Assembly: GCF_017355835.1 (NCBI RefSeq)
Contig: NZ_JAFEWF010000001.1
Coordinates: 1,550,001 to 1,614,000, forward strand
Length of the DNA stretch: 64,000 nt
Reading direction: 5' to 3'
DNA from: Desertivirga brevis
Lineage (GTDB): Bacteria; Bacteroidota; Bacteroidia; Sphingobacteriales; Sphingobacteriaceae
Position 1 is the first letter of the stretch. Every line of letters begins with the position of its first letter. A program made the translations under genes and the position numbers. Positions 18,518 to 25,474 of the stretch are shown piece after piece. Under the pieces are notes generated by a model, which searched no databases, was not told the origin of the DNA, and saw nothing but the letters and a program-made list of their open reading frames with translations.

Positions 18518-20182
18518 TCACTTGAATGCAGCTAATCCGCTTTCCAGAAATTTAAGATATTTTTCAGTATCGAACTCGGCACCGGTGGGCTGCACTAGGA
18601 GCTCGCCATTATTGCTAAGTAAAACATAAAAGGGCTGGGAGTTCGAATTAAACCTGGATGCCTGAAAATCGCTCCATTTATTACCAATAGTTCTGATTTT
18701 CTTCTTCTTAAATGCCGAAACTGTCTGTTCTTCCTTAGGCAGTTCGGTTTTATCATCCACGTACAATTGGATCAGTACGTACTTTTCGCGAATAGTCTCC
18801 AATATTTTCTTATCAGACCAAACCGACGCCTCCATCTTCCGGCAGTTAACACAGGCGTGGCCGGTAAAATCAATCATCACAGGCTTATTAACACTCTTTG
18901 CATAAGCCAGACCTTCCTCATAATCAAAGAAAGCATCAAGTCCTAAAGGAGCATCGAATTTATCTGAGTACTTATGCGGGACAGCCGAATGTTTAGAGGC
19001 TGAGCTTGCACCTAGACCTGCAGTAAATAAATCAAAGTCTTGTGTATGTTGTGGCGGCAGGAAAGCTGATATTGCTTTTAAAGGTGCGCCCCATAAGCCA
19101 GGGATCATATAAATAGTGAAAGTGAGTGTGATAACAGCGAGGAAGAAACGAGGCAGCGGGATAGAAGTTACAGGACTATCGTGGGCAAATTTCACCTTCC
19201 CAAGTAGATAAAGGCCAAGTAATCCGAAAATAACTATCCAAAGTGCAAGAAATACTTCACGATCAAGCAGGTTCCAATGATAAGCAAGATCTACATTGGA
19301 AAGAAATTTCAATGCCAGTGCTAGTTCCAGAAATCCTAAGACTACTTTCACACTATTAAGCCAGCCTCCTGATTTTGGTAAAGATTTCAACCAGGAGGGG
19401 AACAAGGCAAATAAGGCAAAAGGAATAGCAAGTGCTGTTGAGAAGCCAAGCATTCCAGCCGCCGGCCCTAACAATTCCCCCATTGTAGCTGCTCTGACCA
19501 GTAAAGTTCCTATAATAGGTCCTGTACAACTGAAAGAAACCAAAGCAAGGGTTCCTGCCATAAAAAATAATCCACCAAACCCCTTTGTATCAGCTTTTGA
19601 ATCAACAGCATTAACCCACTTCGAAGGAAGTGTTATTTCGAAGGCTCCAAGGAATGATACGGCAAATACAATAAGAAGAATAAAAAAAAGGAAGTTGAAT
19701 ATTCCGTTAGTCGACAGATTGTTCAAAGCATCTGAACCGAAGATCACTGTTACCAGCAAACCCAACACAACATAAATTACAATGATTGAAAGCCCGTAAA
19801 TTAAAGCTTTTCCGATAGCACTGCTCCTGGAAGATGAACTTTTAGTAAAAAAGCTAACTGTTAATGGCAACATGGGAAAGATGCATGGCATTAAAACAGC
19901 GGCCAGTCCGCTTAAAAATCCTTCAAGCAAGATTTGCCATATTGACTGACCAGGAGCTGATACTTTTGTTGCGGATGACTTAAGAGTAGATTCTACCTGA
20001 CTAATGCCCTCCGACCCGTTTTTTGTTTCGGCCACAGTGACATTAGCGGAATCGATAATGGTATCTGTTACATCAGAAAAAACAATATCGTCTGTAGAGA
20101 TGGTATCAGGAGTCTGAGCATATAAAGAAGGACACAGCACCAGGCATAAAAGCACTGGTATAATTAATTTTAAGATTTTCAT
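18518..20182 (-). CDS. dsbD: DsbD-type thiol:disulfide interchange protein (membrane and thioredoxin domains)
   Basis: 554 residues: a signal peptide, a low-complexity linker to about residue 80, an eight-helix DsbD/CcdA transmembrane domain with the paired cysteines in MPCIFPMLPL and SFSCTGP, and a C-terminal thioredoxin fold with HACVNCRKME. It moves reducing equivalents from cytoplasmic thioredoxin to periplasmic proteins. The usual N-terminal (alpha) domain is missing here and is encoded separately just upstream, so DsbD is split. Gap to the upstream gene is 20 bases. Confidence 0.92.
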   Translation of the reverse strand: MKILKLIIPVLLCLVLCPSLYAQTPDTISTDDIVFSDVTDTIIDSANVTVAETKNGSEGISQVESTLKSSATKVSAPGQSIWQILLEGFLSGLAAVLMPCIFPMLPLTVSFFTKSSSSRSSAIGKALIYGLSIIVIYVVLGLLVTVIFGSDALNNLSTNGIFNFLFFILLIVFAVSFLGAFEITLPSKWVNAVDSKADTKGFGGLFFMAGTLALVSFSCTGPIIGTLLVRAATMGELLGPAAGMLGFSTALAIPFALFALFPSWLKSLPKSGGWLNSVKVVLGFLELALALKFLSNVDLAYHWNLLDREVFLALWIVIFGLLGLYLLGKVKFAHDSPVTSIPLPRFFLAVITLTFTIYMIPGLWGAPLKAISAFLPPQHTQDFDLFTAGLGASSASKHSAVPHKYSDKFDAPLGLDAFFDYEEGLAYAKSVNKPVMIDFTGHACVNCRKMEASVWSDKKILETIREKYVLIQLYVDDKTELPKEEQTVSAFKKKKIRTIGNKWSDFQASRFNSNSQPFYVLLSNNGELLVQPTGAEFDTEKYLKFLESGLAAFK

Positions 20183-20202
20183 TTAAAACGTGCTGAAGGA
20201 GA

Positions 20203-20646
20203 CTATTTTACTGCAATACTAAAATCTACTTCATCTGGGGGGAGACATTGGCGGTCGTTACATACCATGTATTCCAGTTTCCCTTTTACCACTGCTTGAT
20301 TTGCAGCCAGTTTGACCTTTTGTTGGAAAATCACTGCTTTCTCAAAGTAGCTCACATTCATATTGAACACTTTTTCGAATTTTGTTATTGGCTTTGGTTC
20401 GCTTGTTTTACCAACCGTGGTAAATGCCTTCGATGGAGCAAATTCAAACTTAGTTGCCACCGGACCTCCATCAGCGATATGTTGTGAATATAAGTGCCAT
20501 CCATTATCAATAGTGGCTTTAAATAATACAACCGCTTCCGTTTTACTTATCCTCTTAGCCGCGTAAGACCATTTTACAGGATTAACTATTTGCGCTGAGG
20601 CAATAGTTGTAATGAATAAAAGAGCAGCAACTACCAAACTTCTCAT
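20203..20646 (-). CDS. DsbD N-terminal (alpha) domain as separate exported protein
   Basis: 147 residues from the ATG at 20646 (a GTG at 20667 would add seven residues before the signal peptide). The signal peptide ends at SAQ. The mature protein has the immunoglobulin-like DsbD alpha fold: WHLYSQHI, and the redox pair in YMVCNDRQCLPP (C-x4-C). It would take electrons from the downstream-encoded DsbD membrane protein and pass them to periplasmic substrates. The two genes are one operon. Confidence 0.88.
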   Translation of the reverse strand: MRSLVVAALLFITTIASAQIVNPVKWSYAAKRISKTEAVVLFKATIDNGWHLYSQHIADGGPVATKFEFAPSKAFTTVGKTSEPKPITKFEKVFNMNVSYFEKAVIFQQKVKLAANQAVVKGKLEYMVCNDRQCLPPDEVDFSIAVK

Positions 20647-20778
20647 TGAACTTACTTTATTTAACACTACAAATGTAAATCTTAGTGTTTATGATTTAAT
20701 TGAGCATTTGTTGGTATAGAGCCATTTTTTCTGCAATAGTTTAATTAGGTAAATTTAAAAATAGTAGCATCTTTCTTA

Positions 20779-20816
20779 AAAAGAAAAGCCGCCCTAAGAG
20801 GAGCAGCTTTTCTTTT
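20779..20816 (-). terminator. Terminator of the PAP2 gene
   Basis: An 11-base perfect stem (AAAAGAAAAGC / GCTTTTCTTTT) with a 16-base loop lies 20 bases past the stop of the PAP2 gene. On the minus strand the stem is U-rich at its 3' side. Confidence 0.65.
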
Positions 20817-20835
20817 CTAATAATTCTAACCTTTT

Positions 20836-21684
20836 TTAAAAAGTATAAGAAAGATTGAGTCCTTTATATTCTGGAGTAGTTACCGGAACAACACTTAAAT
20901 TATTGGGGGTTCCTTTCTTGTGAAGATGAGGAACTAAAATCCCAGCACCGGCTCCGACAGCGTAACCTAAAAGGTTATCTGTTAAAAAGTGATTCCCGCT
21001 CTTTAAACGGTAATAACCTACTGCAGCTGGAATTACCGCAGCAGCAGCCCACACGTAAGGTTTAGCTTTGCTGTCAGGGTTGAAATCATTATAGACTTTA
21101 GCCGCAAAAAAGGTTGCTGAAGCAGTTGCTGCAGTATGACCAGCGAAAAAAGATCTTCGCGCACCTTTCTTAGTACGTTCATCCATAGGAGCTTCTGCGC
21201 TATAAACATATGGACGGCTTCGATTTACTGAGCCAGCCGTTATTGAATAAAGTGCTCCTGTAACAGCCATCGTTTCAATATACAAAGCCATTACCTGGCC
21301 AGCCTTGCTTCCAACCTTCTTATTTAAAAGCAAGGCTACTGGCATTGCGAAGGATGCGTAGAAAGGATAATAACTTATTTTATCAGCATTCTCTGAATAG
21401 TTGCCGGCAGCAAAACGGTCAATACCATTTACATTAGCTTTGTTCTTCATAGCTACCTCCGCTTCTGTTAATCCTTCCTTATTTTTAATTAAGCTTAAAC
21501 CAAGGAAGTTAAGACCGAGCGTCCCTGCAATCACAGGTCCATCTACCTTCCAACTTGTCTCGTAAGGAGATTCAGCTTTACCGCGGCTTTGTCCAGAAAT
21601 GCTATTAGAGACAGAGATACTGTCCTGACTGAAGACAGGAAGAGATACTATTAACGATAAAAGTAAAATTATAGTTGATTTCAT
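20836..21684 (-). CDS. PAP2-family lipid phosphatase
   Basis: 282 residues with a signal peptide (LPVFSQ) and several hydrophobic helices. All three phosphatase motifs are visible: NRSRPYVYS, the FFAGHTAATAS motif with the catalytic histidine, and RLKSGNHFLTDNLLG with the second histidine and aspartate. Such enzymes hydrolyse phosphatidic acid, undecaprenyl pyrophosphate or lipid A phosphates in the envelope. The C-terminus ends in aromatic SYTF, typical of outer-membrane or surface-associated Bacteroidota members. A 9-base inverted repeat sits immediately before the start codon. Confidence 0.9.
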   Translation of the reverse strand: MKSTIILLLSLIVSLPVFSQDSISVSNSISGQSRGKAESPYETSWKVDGPVIAGTLGLNFLGLSLIKNKEGLTEAEVAMKNKANVNGIDRFAAGNYSENADKISYYPFYASFAMPVALLLNKKVGSKAGQVMALYIETMAVTGALYSITAGSVNRSRPYVYSAEAPMDERTKKGARRSFFAGHTAATASATFFAAKVYNDFNPDSKAKPYVWAAAAVIPAAVGYYRLKSGNHFLTDNLLGYAVGAGAGILVPHLHKKGTPNNLSVVPVTTPEYKGLNLSYTF

Positions 21685-21685
21685 A

Positions 21686-21719
21686 GGTGTTAAAATTTAT
21701 GTTAACTGATTAACACCTT
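21686..21719. promoter_or_regulatory. Inverted repeat adjoining the PAP2 start codon
   Basis: AGGTGTTAA (21686-21694) and TTAACACCT (21711-21719) are perfect complements separated by 16 bases, one base upstream of the PAP2 ATG (minus strand). It could be an operator or an mRNA hairpin that covers the ribosome-binding site. Confidence 0.45.
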
Positions 21720-21938
21720 TTCTTTTTGAATGGTTTGAAAAGATAATACAAGGTTTTTTGGCCTCTCCTTTGCTAAGGAAGATGGACAAGCTGTATTAGT
21801 AAAAAGGACATCAGCTAAAACTAATCGCCCCTCAGATTGTTAAATAATAAAAATATTTACTAAAATAATAAACATTTAACAATGTATTGATTATTTGATT
21901 GAATATTTTACATACATTTACCTAGCAAAACAAAAACT

Positions 21939-22154
21939 ATGAAAATCTATAACGTAAAAATAAACGACCAGCTCTTCACTATCGAGCAACCTAGCTCTGA
22001 CTACAACATCTTTTATGTAAATAGAAAGAATGGAACTTGCTGTATTGCGAAAGACAAAGACAAGAATTGGATCATAGAGGCACAGTACAATCCATCTGTT
22101 AATATCCCTGTAGAGCAAATTGGAAGATATTTGGACGAAACCCTACTTAACTAA
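21939..22154 (+). CDS. Small hypothetical protein, paralogue of the 24.7-kb protein
   Basis: 71 residues, soluble. No known family, but it shares layout with the minus-strand protein at 24637-24840: MK....I.VN.Q.F.(I/V)EQ at the start, a Y.V..N/DGK..I.K centre, a W(I/E)(I/V)..Q strand and an IG..(I/L)D end. Upstream, TTTG (21894-21897) and TACATTTA (21913-21920) resemble a Bacteroidota promoter with short spacing. A strong hairpin terminator follows at 22345. Confidence 0.65.
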   Translation: MKIYNVKINDQLFTIEQPSSDYNIFYVNRKNGTCCIAKDKDKNWIIEAQYNPSVNIPVEQIGRYLDETLLN

Positions 22155-22344
22155 ATAACTAAGGCGGTAAATATCTTCAACAGTTTTTTTCAGCATTAAT
22201 AATATCGGCTGATGGGTTTGGTAATGGAGATGCAGCCTATATCACATTTATAATATTGGCTTTGGTTGTTTAGGATTAGAGACTATTGCAAAGGAAATGC
22301 TTGCATTGTCACTATATTTCAGTAAAGGCACTAACAAAGAAATT

Positions 22345-22381
22345 GTGCTGATAAAAACCTTTGCTGGTTTTTTATCAGCAC
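22345..22381. terminator. Bidirectional terminator between convergent genes
   Basis: GTGCTGATAAAAACC and GGTTTTTTATCAGCAC pair over 15 bases with one bulged base and a 6-base loop. It lies between the 3' ends of the small plus-strand gene (22154) and the minus-strand SRPBCC gene (22390) and has A/T-rich stem bases on both sides. Confidence 0.7.
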
Positions 22382-22389
22382 TGATAAAC

Positions 22390-22767
22390 TTAGCTATAAA
22401 AGTCGATCAAGGCTCCAAAATACGCTCCATCCCAGCCATCTTTAATATCTTCGAAATCTTCATCTGGGATATTGGAATGCCTTAATTCTACAGATGTGCC
22501 GTCTTTGTCGGGATGAAGTTTTATAGTAACAATAGACTTCTCTTCCTGATCTCCGAAATACCATTCCTGAACAATTTTCTTTCCATACTCAAACTCAAGG
22601 TTCTTCCCTGAAATACTGCCTTCCCACAAGGAAAATTCACTTCCTGGTTCAGTAGACATTTCCGCCTCTTCTCCAGTCCATAAAAATATCGTAGCAGGTG
22701 TAGTTAAAGCTAGATATATTTCTTCGGGTGCAGCCGGAACCGTGTAGTATTTTTTATAATCTTTCAT
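22390..22767 (-). CDS. SRPBCC / AHSA1-like protein
   Basis: 125 residues. The START/AHSA1 fold is recognisable from TVPAAPEEIYLALTTP, a tryptophan-containing strand (FSLWEGSISG), KIVQEWYFG and the C-terminal helix beginning DGWDGAYFGAL. These proteins form a hydrophobic ligand cavity; the ligand is unknown, and related plant and eukaryotic proteins bind Hsp90. The start is 2 bases beyond the stop of the upstream YdeI-like gene, so the two are co-transcribed. Confidence 0.85.
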   Translation of the reverse strand: MKDYKKYYTVPAAPEEIYLALTTPATIFLWTGEEAEMSTEPGSEFSLWEGSISGKNLEFEYGKKIVQEWYFGDQEEKSIVTIKLHPDKDGTSVELRHSNIPDEDFEDIKDGWDGAYFGALIDFYS

Positions 22768-22769
22768 AC

Positions 22770-23282
22770 TTATTCTTTATTTTTCTTAAGAGATCGAATC
22801 ATCTCACTGTAGCTCATCTTGCTTGAAAGAGCTTTTGCAGTTTCTAGTAGTCGTTTATCCCGGGTAAGCTGAGTTCTGGCTCCTTCTATCCACTTAACAA
22901 AATAATCACGGTGTGACTTTGTTAAATTTTGAAAAAAATCGGCAGCCTGAGGGTCCTCTTCCAAGTACTCCTGCAGTTCGGAAGGTACTTCCAGTCGATA
23001 TTCAGTGTCCACATCCAACTGAACATTTAACAACGCCCCTTCAGCCTTTCGTATACCCTTCCTTACCTCTGCATTTAAAGGCAAAATAAAAGCCCCTTCA
23101 CCCATTGGCAATAAAGCTACTCCTGTTATAGGGAAGCTGTCAAGAAACCCTTTAACTCGAAAGCTCTTTTTATTTCCCGGAATAAGCTCTTGAGCCACAT
23201 CCTGAGGTACCACTATGTAAGTCCATCCAGTTTTATCGCCATGTTGCTCAAACCTGAGGATTCGCGATACGAAGCTTTTCAT
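22770..23282 (-). CDS. DUF1905 / YdeI (OmpD-associated) family protein
   Basis: 170 residues, cytoplasmic. The N-terminal ~90 residues fit DUF1905 (GWTYIVVP, RVKGFLDSFPI, LPLNAEVRKGI). The C-terminus fits the bacteriocin-protection YdeI/OmpD-associated domain (LTKSHRDYFVKWIEGARTQ, the usual 'S...K..Y..WI..AK' helix). Function is unknown; E. coli YdeI relatives are linked to antimicrobial-peptide tolerance. It forms an operon with the SRPBCC gene. Confidence 0.88.
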   Translation of the reverse strand: MKSFVSRILRFEQHGDKTGWTYIVVPQDVAQELIPGNKKSFRVKGFLDSFPITGVALLPMGEGAFILPLNAEVRKGIRKAEGALLNVQLDVDTEYRLEVPSELQEYLEEDPQAADFFQNLTKSHRDYFVKWIEGARTQLTRDKRLLETAKALSSKMSYSEMIRSLKKNKE

Positions 23283-23362
23283 AACGCTGTAAAGTTAGTT
23301 TTATTTCACCTCCTGCTTAAATATTTCGAAGATATCATTGAAAAATGTAAATTCGCCCCCTG

Positions 23363-24049
23363 ATGGATGTTTTAGGAGAGGCGCTTTCCGACTATTACAA
23401 CCACCGTTCTGAAGATATATTATGGATCAACACCTCATATGGAGAACCTGAGAAAATGCCTGTTGAGGTTTTTTTTAGAGATCTGCAGGAAATGCCAGAA
23501 ATGGAATTACTTGCACTGAAAAAATGCAAGGGACAAGTATTAGACGTTGGAGGAGGTGTAGGTAGTCATTCTTTATTATTACAGAAACGGGGAATAGAAG
23601 TGACGGCGATTGAAATTTCGCCGAAAGCCTGCGGTATAATGAAAGATCGTGGAGTGAAGAACGTAGTGAACCAGGACATTTTCAAATACAAAGATTGTCG
23701 ATATGACACCTTATTGTTTTTAATGAATGGGATCGGGCTTTGCGGCACAGTAGAGAACTTGAATGGACTACTTCAACATTGTAAATCTCTACTGAAACCG
23801 GGAGGCCAAATTATTTTCGATTCTTCCGACATTTCTTATCTGTATGAAGATAAAAATATCCGGAAACCGAAAGGCTACTACGGAGAAGTTGCATTCCAAT
23901 ACCAATATAAGAATATAAGTGATGAGTGGTTTAACTGGCTCTACATCGATCCGGTTACCTTTAATGATATAGCAAGGGGATTGTCGTTTAATTTTGAATT
24001 ACTAATGCAGGACGACCAGGATCAGTATCTTGGGAGGTTAATTTTTTAA
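23363..24049 (+). CDS. Class I SAM-dependent methyltransferase
   Basis: 228 residues. Motif I is VLDVGGGVGSHSL (about 61-73), followed by the acidic end of strand 2 (VTAIEISP), a motif-IV-like LLFLMNGIGLCG and LLKPGGQIIFDSSD. The fold resembles UbiE/Methyltransf_11 enzymes. The substrate is not evident and there are no helpful neighbours. It diverges from the YdeI/SRPBCC operon. Confidence 0.85.
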   Translation: MDVLGEALSDYYNHRSEDILWINTSYGEPEKMPVEVFFRDLQEMPEMELLALKKCKGQVLDVGGGVGSHSLLLQKRGIEVTAIEISPKACGIMKDRGVKNVVNQDIFKYKDCRYDTLLFLMNGIGLCGTVENLNGLLQHCKSLLKPGGQIIFDSSDISYLYEDKNIRKPKGYYGEVAFQYQYKNISDEWFNWLYIDPVTFNDIARGLSFNFELLMQDDQDQYLGRLIF

Positions 24050-24267
24050 CACGAGATCAATTGTACTAAGCTTGCTTTTTAATTTTTACGAAACCTCGTA
24101 CCTCCTTCAACGTAGAAGGACAACATTGGGACGTTTAAAGAGAAATATTAGAAGATTTTATCAGAAAATAATGTTGAATGACAGCCTTTGGTATGTTTTC
24201 TTTAAGCGCGGAACATTGTCTCCTCCAGAGCATGCTCCTCCTGATTTTTAACGATTGATATGAAATA

Positions 24268-24492
24268 ATGAAAAAATTCTTTTTTAGCGCTCTATTTTGT
24301 TCTTTATTATCAATGCCTGCTTTCGCAAACGACTGCGAAACGAACGATGGCACAGCCGGGGGAGGGGAGAATTGTGGGGAAGACCCTGACAACCCAGCTC
24401 CAGTTGACGGAGGTGTAACTATTCTACTTGGTTTATCAACTATTTACGGAGTTAAAAAGTTAAAATCGTCCTACCAAAAAGAGATATTATAG
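24268..24492 (+). CDS. Small exported protein with PID-CTERM-like tail
   Basis: 74 residues. A clear Sec signal peptide (MKKFFFSALFCSLLSMPAFA) is followed by a short glycine/aspartate-rich mature part with three cysteines, then NPAPVDGGVTILLGLSTIYG and a basic end. The tail (proline, hydrophobic/acidic pair, hydrophobic span, lysines) resembles short C-terminal sorting signals of the PID-CTERM type known in Bacteroidota. Such proteins are probably anchored or processed at the cell surface. Function unknown. A strong terminator follows within 10 bases. Confidence 0.65.
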   Translation: MKKFFFSALFCSLLSMPAFANDCETNDGTAGGGENCGEDPDNPAPVDGGVTILLGLSTIYGVKKLKSSYQKEIL

Positions 24493-24498
24493 TAAAGA

Positions 24499-24523
24499 AA
24501 CTGTTGTCGGCTGGACAACAGTT
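24499..24523 (+). terminator. Rho-independent terminator of the small exported protein gene
   Basis: A perfect 10-base stem (AACTGTTGTC / GACAACAGTT) with a 5-base loop is followed by TTTT. It starts 6 bases past the stop codon. Confidence 0.85.
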
Positions 24524-24636
24524 TTTTCCTAAGTTTTAGTTTTTTCTTTAAAGCCAGGAGAATACTTTCAACCCTCTTCCAACTGTAAATTGGTAGCGTA
24601 GAAATATGTTATGCAATGTCAAAGGAGGGACTGTAT

Positions 24637-24840
24637 TTATATTGCATCGATAGCAGAACCAATCTCCGCTGCAGATATTTCAGTTTGTTCCGAATCCTGA
24701 AGCATCACTTCCCATTCACCGTTCTCTCTTTTTCCAATTAAAAACTTCTTACCATCATTACTTACTTCGTACAGATTCTCATGTAAACCTTGCTCTACAT
24801 GAAATGCTTGTCCGTTTACTTCTATTGAAAATCCTTTCAT
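24637..24840 (-). CDS. Small hypothetical protein, paralogue of the 21.9-kb protein
   Basis: 67 residues from the ATG at 24840. A longer frame to 24960 exists, but its extra 40 residues run through a terminator-like hairpin, and only the shorter product aligns with the paralogue at 21939-22154 (MK..., VNGQAFHVEQ, SNDGKKFLIGK, WEVMLQD, AEIGSAID). The protein is acidic and soluble, function unknown. Two diverged copies within 3 kb suggest a local duplication or a small lineage-specific family. Confidence 0.65.
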   Translation of the reverse strand: MKGFSIEVNGQAFHVEQGLHENLYEVSNDGKKFLIGKRENGEWEVMLQDSEQTEISAAEIGSAIDAI

Positions 24841-24877
24841 AGCCAATTCTTCTTTTCCGTCTATACTTTTATATAAA

Positions 24878-24907
24878 AGCCTCAAACATCTCAGAATGTT
24901 TGAGGCT
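24878..24907 (-). terminator. Terminator-like hairpin ahead of the small paralogue gene
   Basis: A perfect 12-base stem (AGCCTCAAACAT / ATGTTTGAGGCT) with a 6-base loop. On the minus strand it is followed by TTTTATAT. It lies upstream, not downstream, of the minus-strand gene starting at 24840, so it would act as a leader attenuator or end an unidentified transcript. Confidence 0.55.
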
Positions 24908-25347
24908 CTATTTAAGATAATCCAGCTTCCAATAACCGACGAAAAAACAAACTCTGACATGCTAAAATAATATGCTCCTTGGAAAAAAGCTTAATGAACA
25001 GAAAGAGCAAACCGAAGAACGAAAGTTTCTGAAGGCTCTTCTTTATTATTAGAATAACGAAGTTGTCAAGTTGAAGTCTTAAAAAGTCTCTATTAACATC
25101 AAAAAACTATTATTCCTTCAAAAAATCATTCAGAGACCCACCTATTAACCCAAAAATGCCGTACATCTATTAAGGTTGTAGAAGAAAAACCTCCAAACAG
25201 ACGATGTAATTAAAAAATATAAGGTATAAACTATTAATAAACTGTCAATTTTAGATACAAATACTCGATTCAGCATAGATAACTCCATAAAAAGATTAAT
25301 AAAAATTAAAATTTTAATAAAAATCATTGCCTTCTTAAACTTTTACA

Positions 25348-25359
25348 TGACTTAAATCA
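25348..25359. promoter_or_regulatory. FNR-like box 1 upstream of nirB
   Basis: TGACTTAAATCA fits the TGA-N6-TCA core of CRP/FNR sites. It is 116 bases before the nirB ATG and 39 bases before a second, similar box. Confidence 0.5.
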
Positions 25360-25386
25360 TATTTATATATGTTTTTTATTTAAATT

Positions 25387-25398
25387 TGTCTTAAATCA
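25387..25398. promoter_or_regulatory. FNR-like box 2 upstream of nirB
   Basis: TGTCTTAAATCA, extended on the right to TCACA, repeats nine core bases of box 1. If the -7 element is AATATTTG at 25424-25431, this box is centred near -42, the usual place for a class II activator. The cysteine-rich Crp/Fnr protein at 30.7 kb is the obvious candidate regulator. Confidence 0.45.
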
Positions 25399-25474
25399 CA
25401 TTAAATAAGTTAAAAGTCGCTAGAATATTTGAAGTGATTTAAAAAAAACGATGCTTTAACAAAATTTTAATCTC

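Larger units (their letters stand above)
24841..25474. other. Long intergenic region upstream of nirB
   Basis: 634 AT-rich bases. Near the left end is a terminator-like hairpin on the minus strand; near the right end are two FNR-like boxes 39 bases apart and a weak -7 element (AATATTTG, 25424-25431). Between about 24960 and 25340 I find no convincing gene. Confidence 0.5.

Noticed and set aside
24135..24392. Minus-strand frame of 85 codons opposite the small exported protein
   Set aside because: It is antisense to a gene with signal peptide and terminator, and its translation has no family-like features.
24841..24960. N-terminal extension of the small paralogue
   Set aside because: It reads through a perfect hairpin, is not shared with the paralogue and lacks signal-peptide features.
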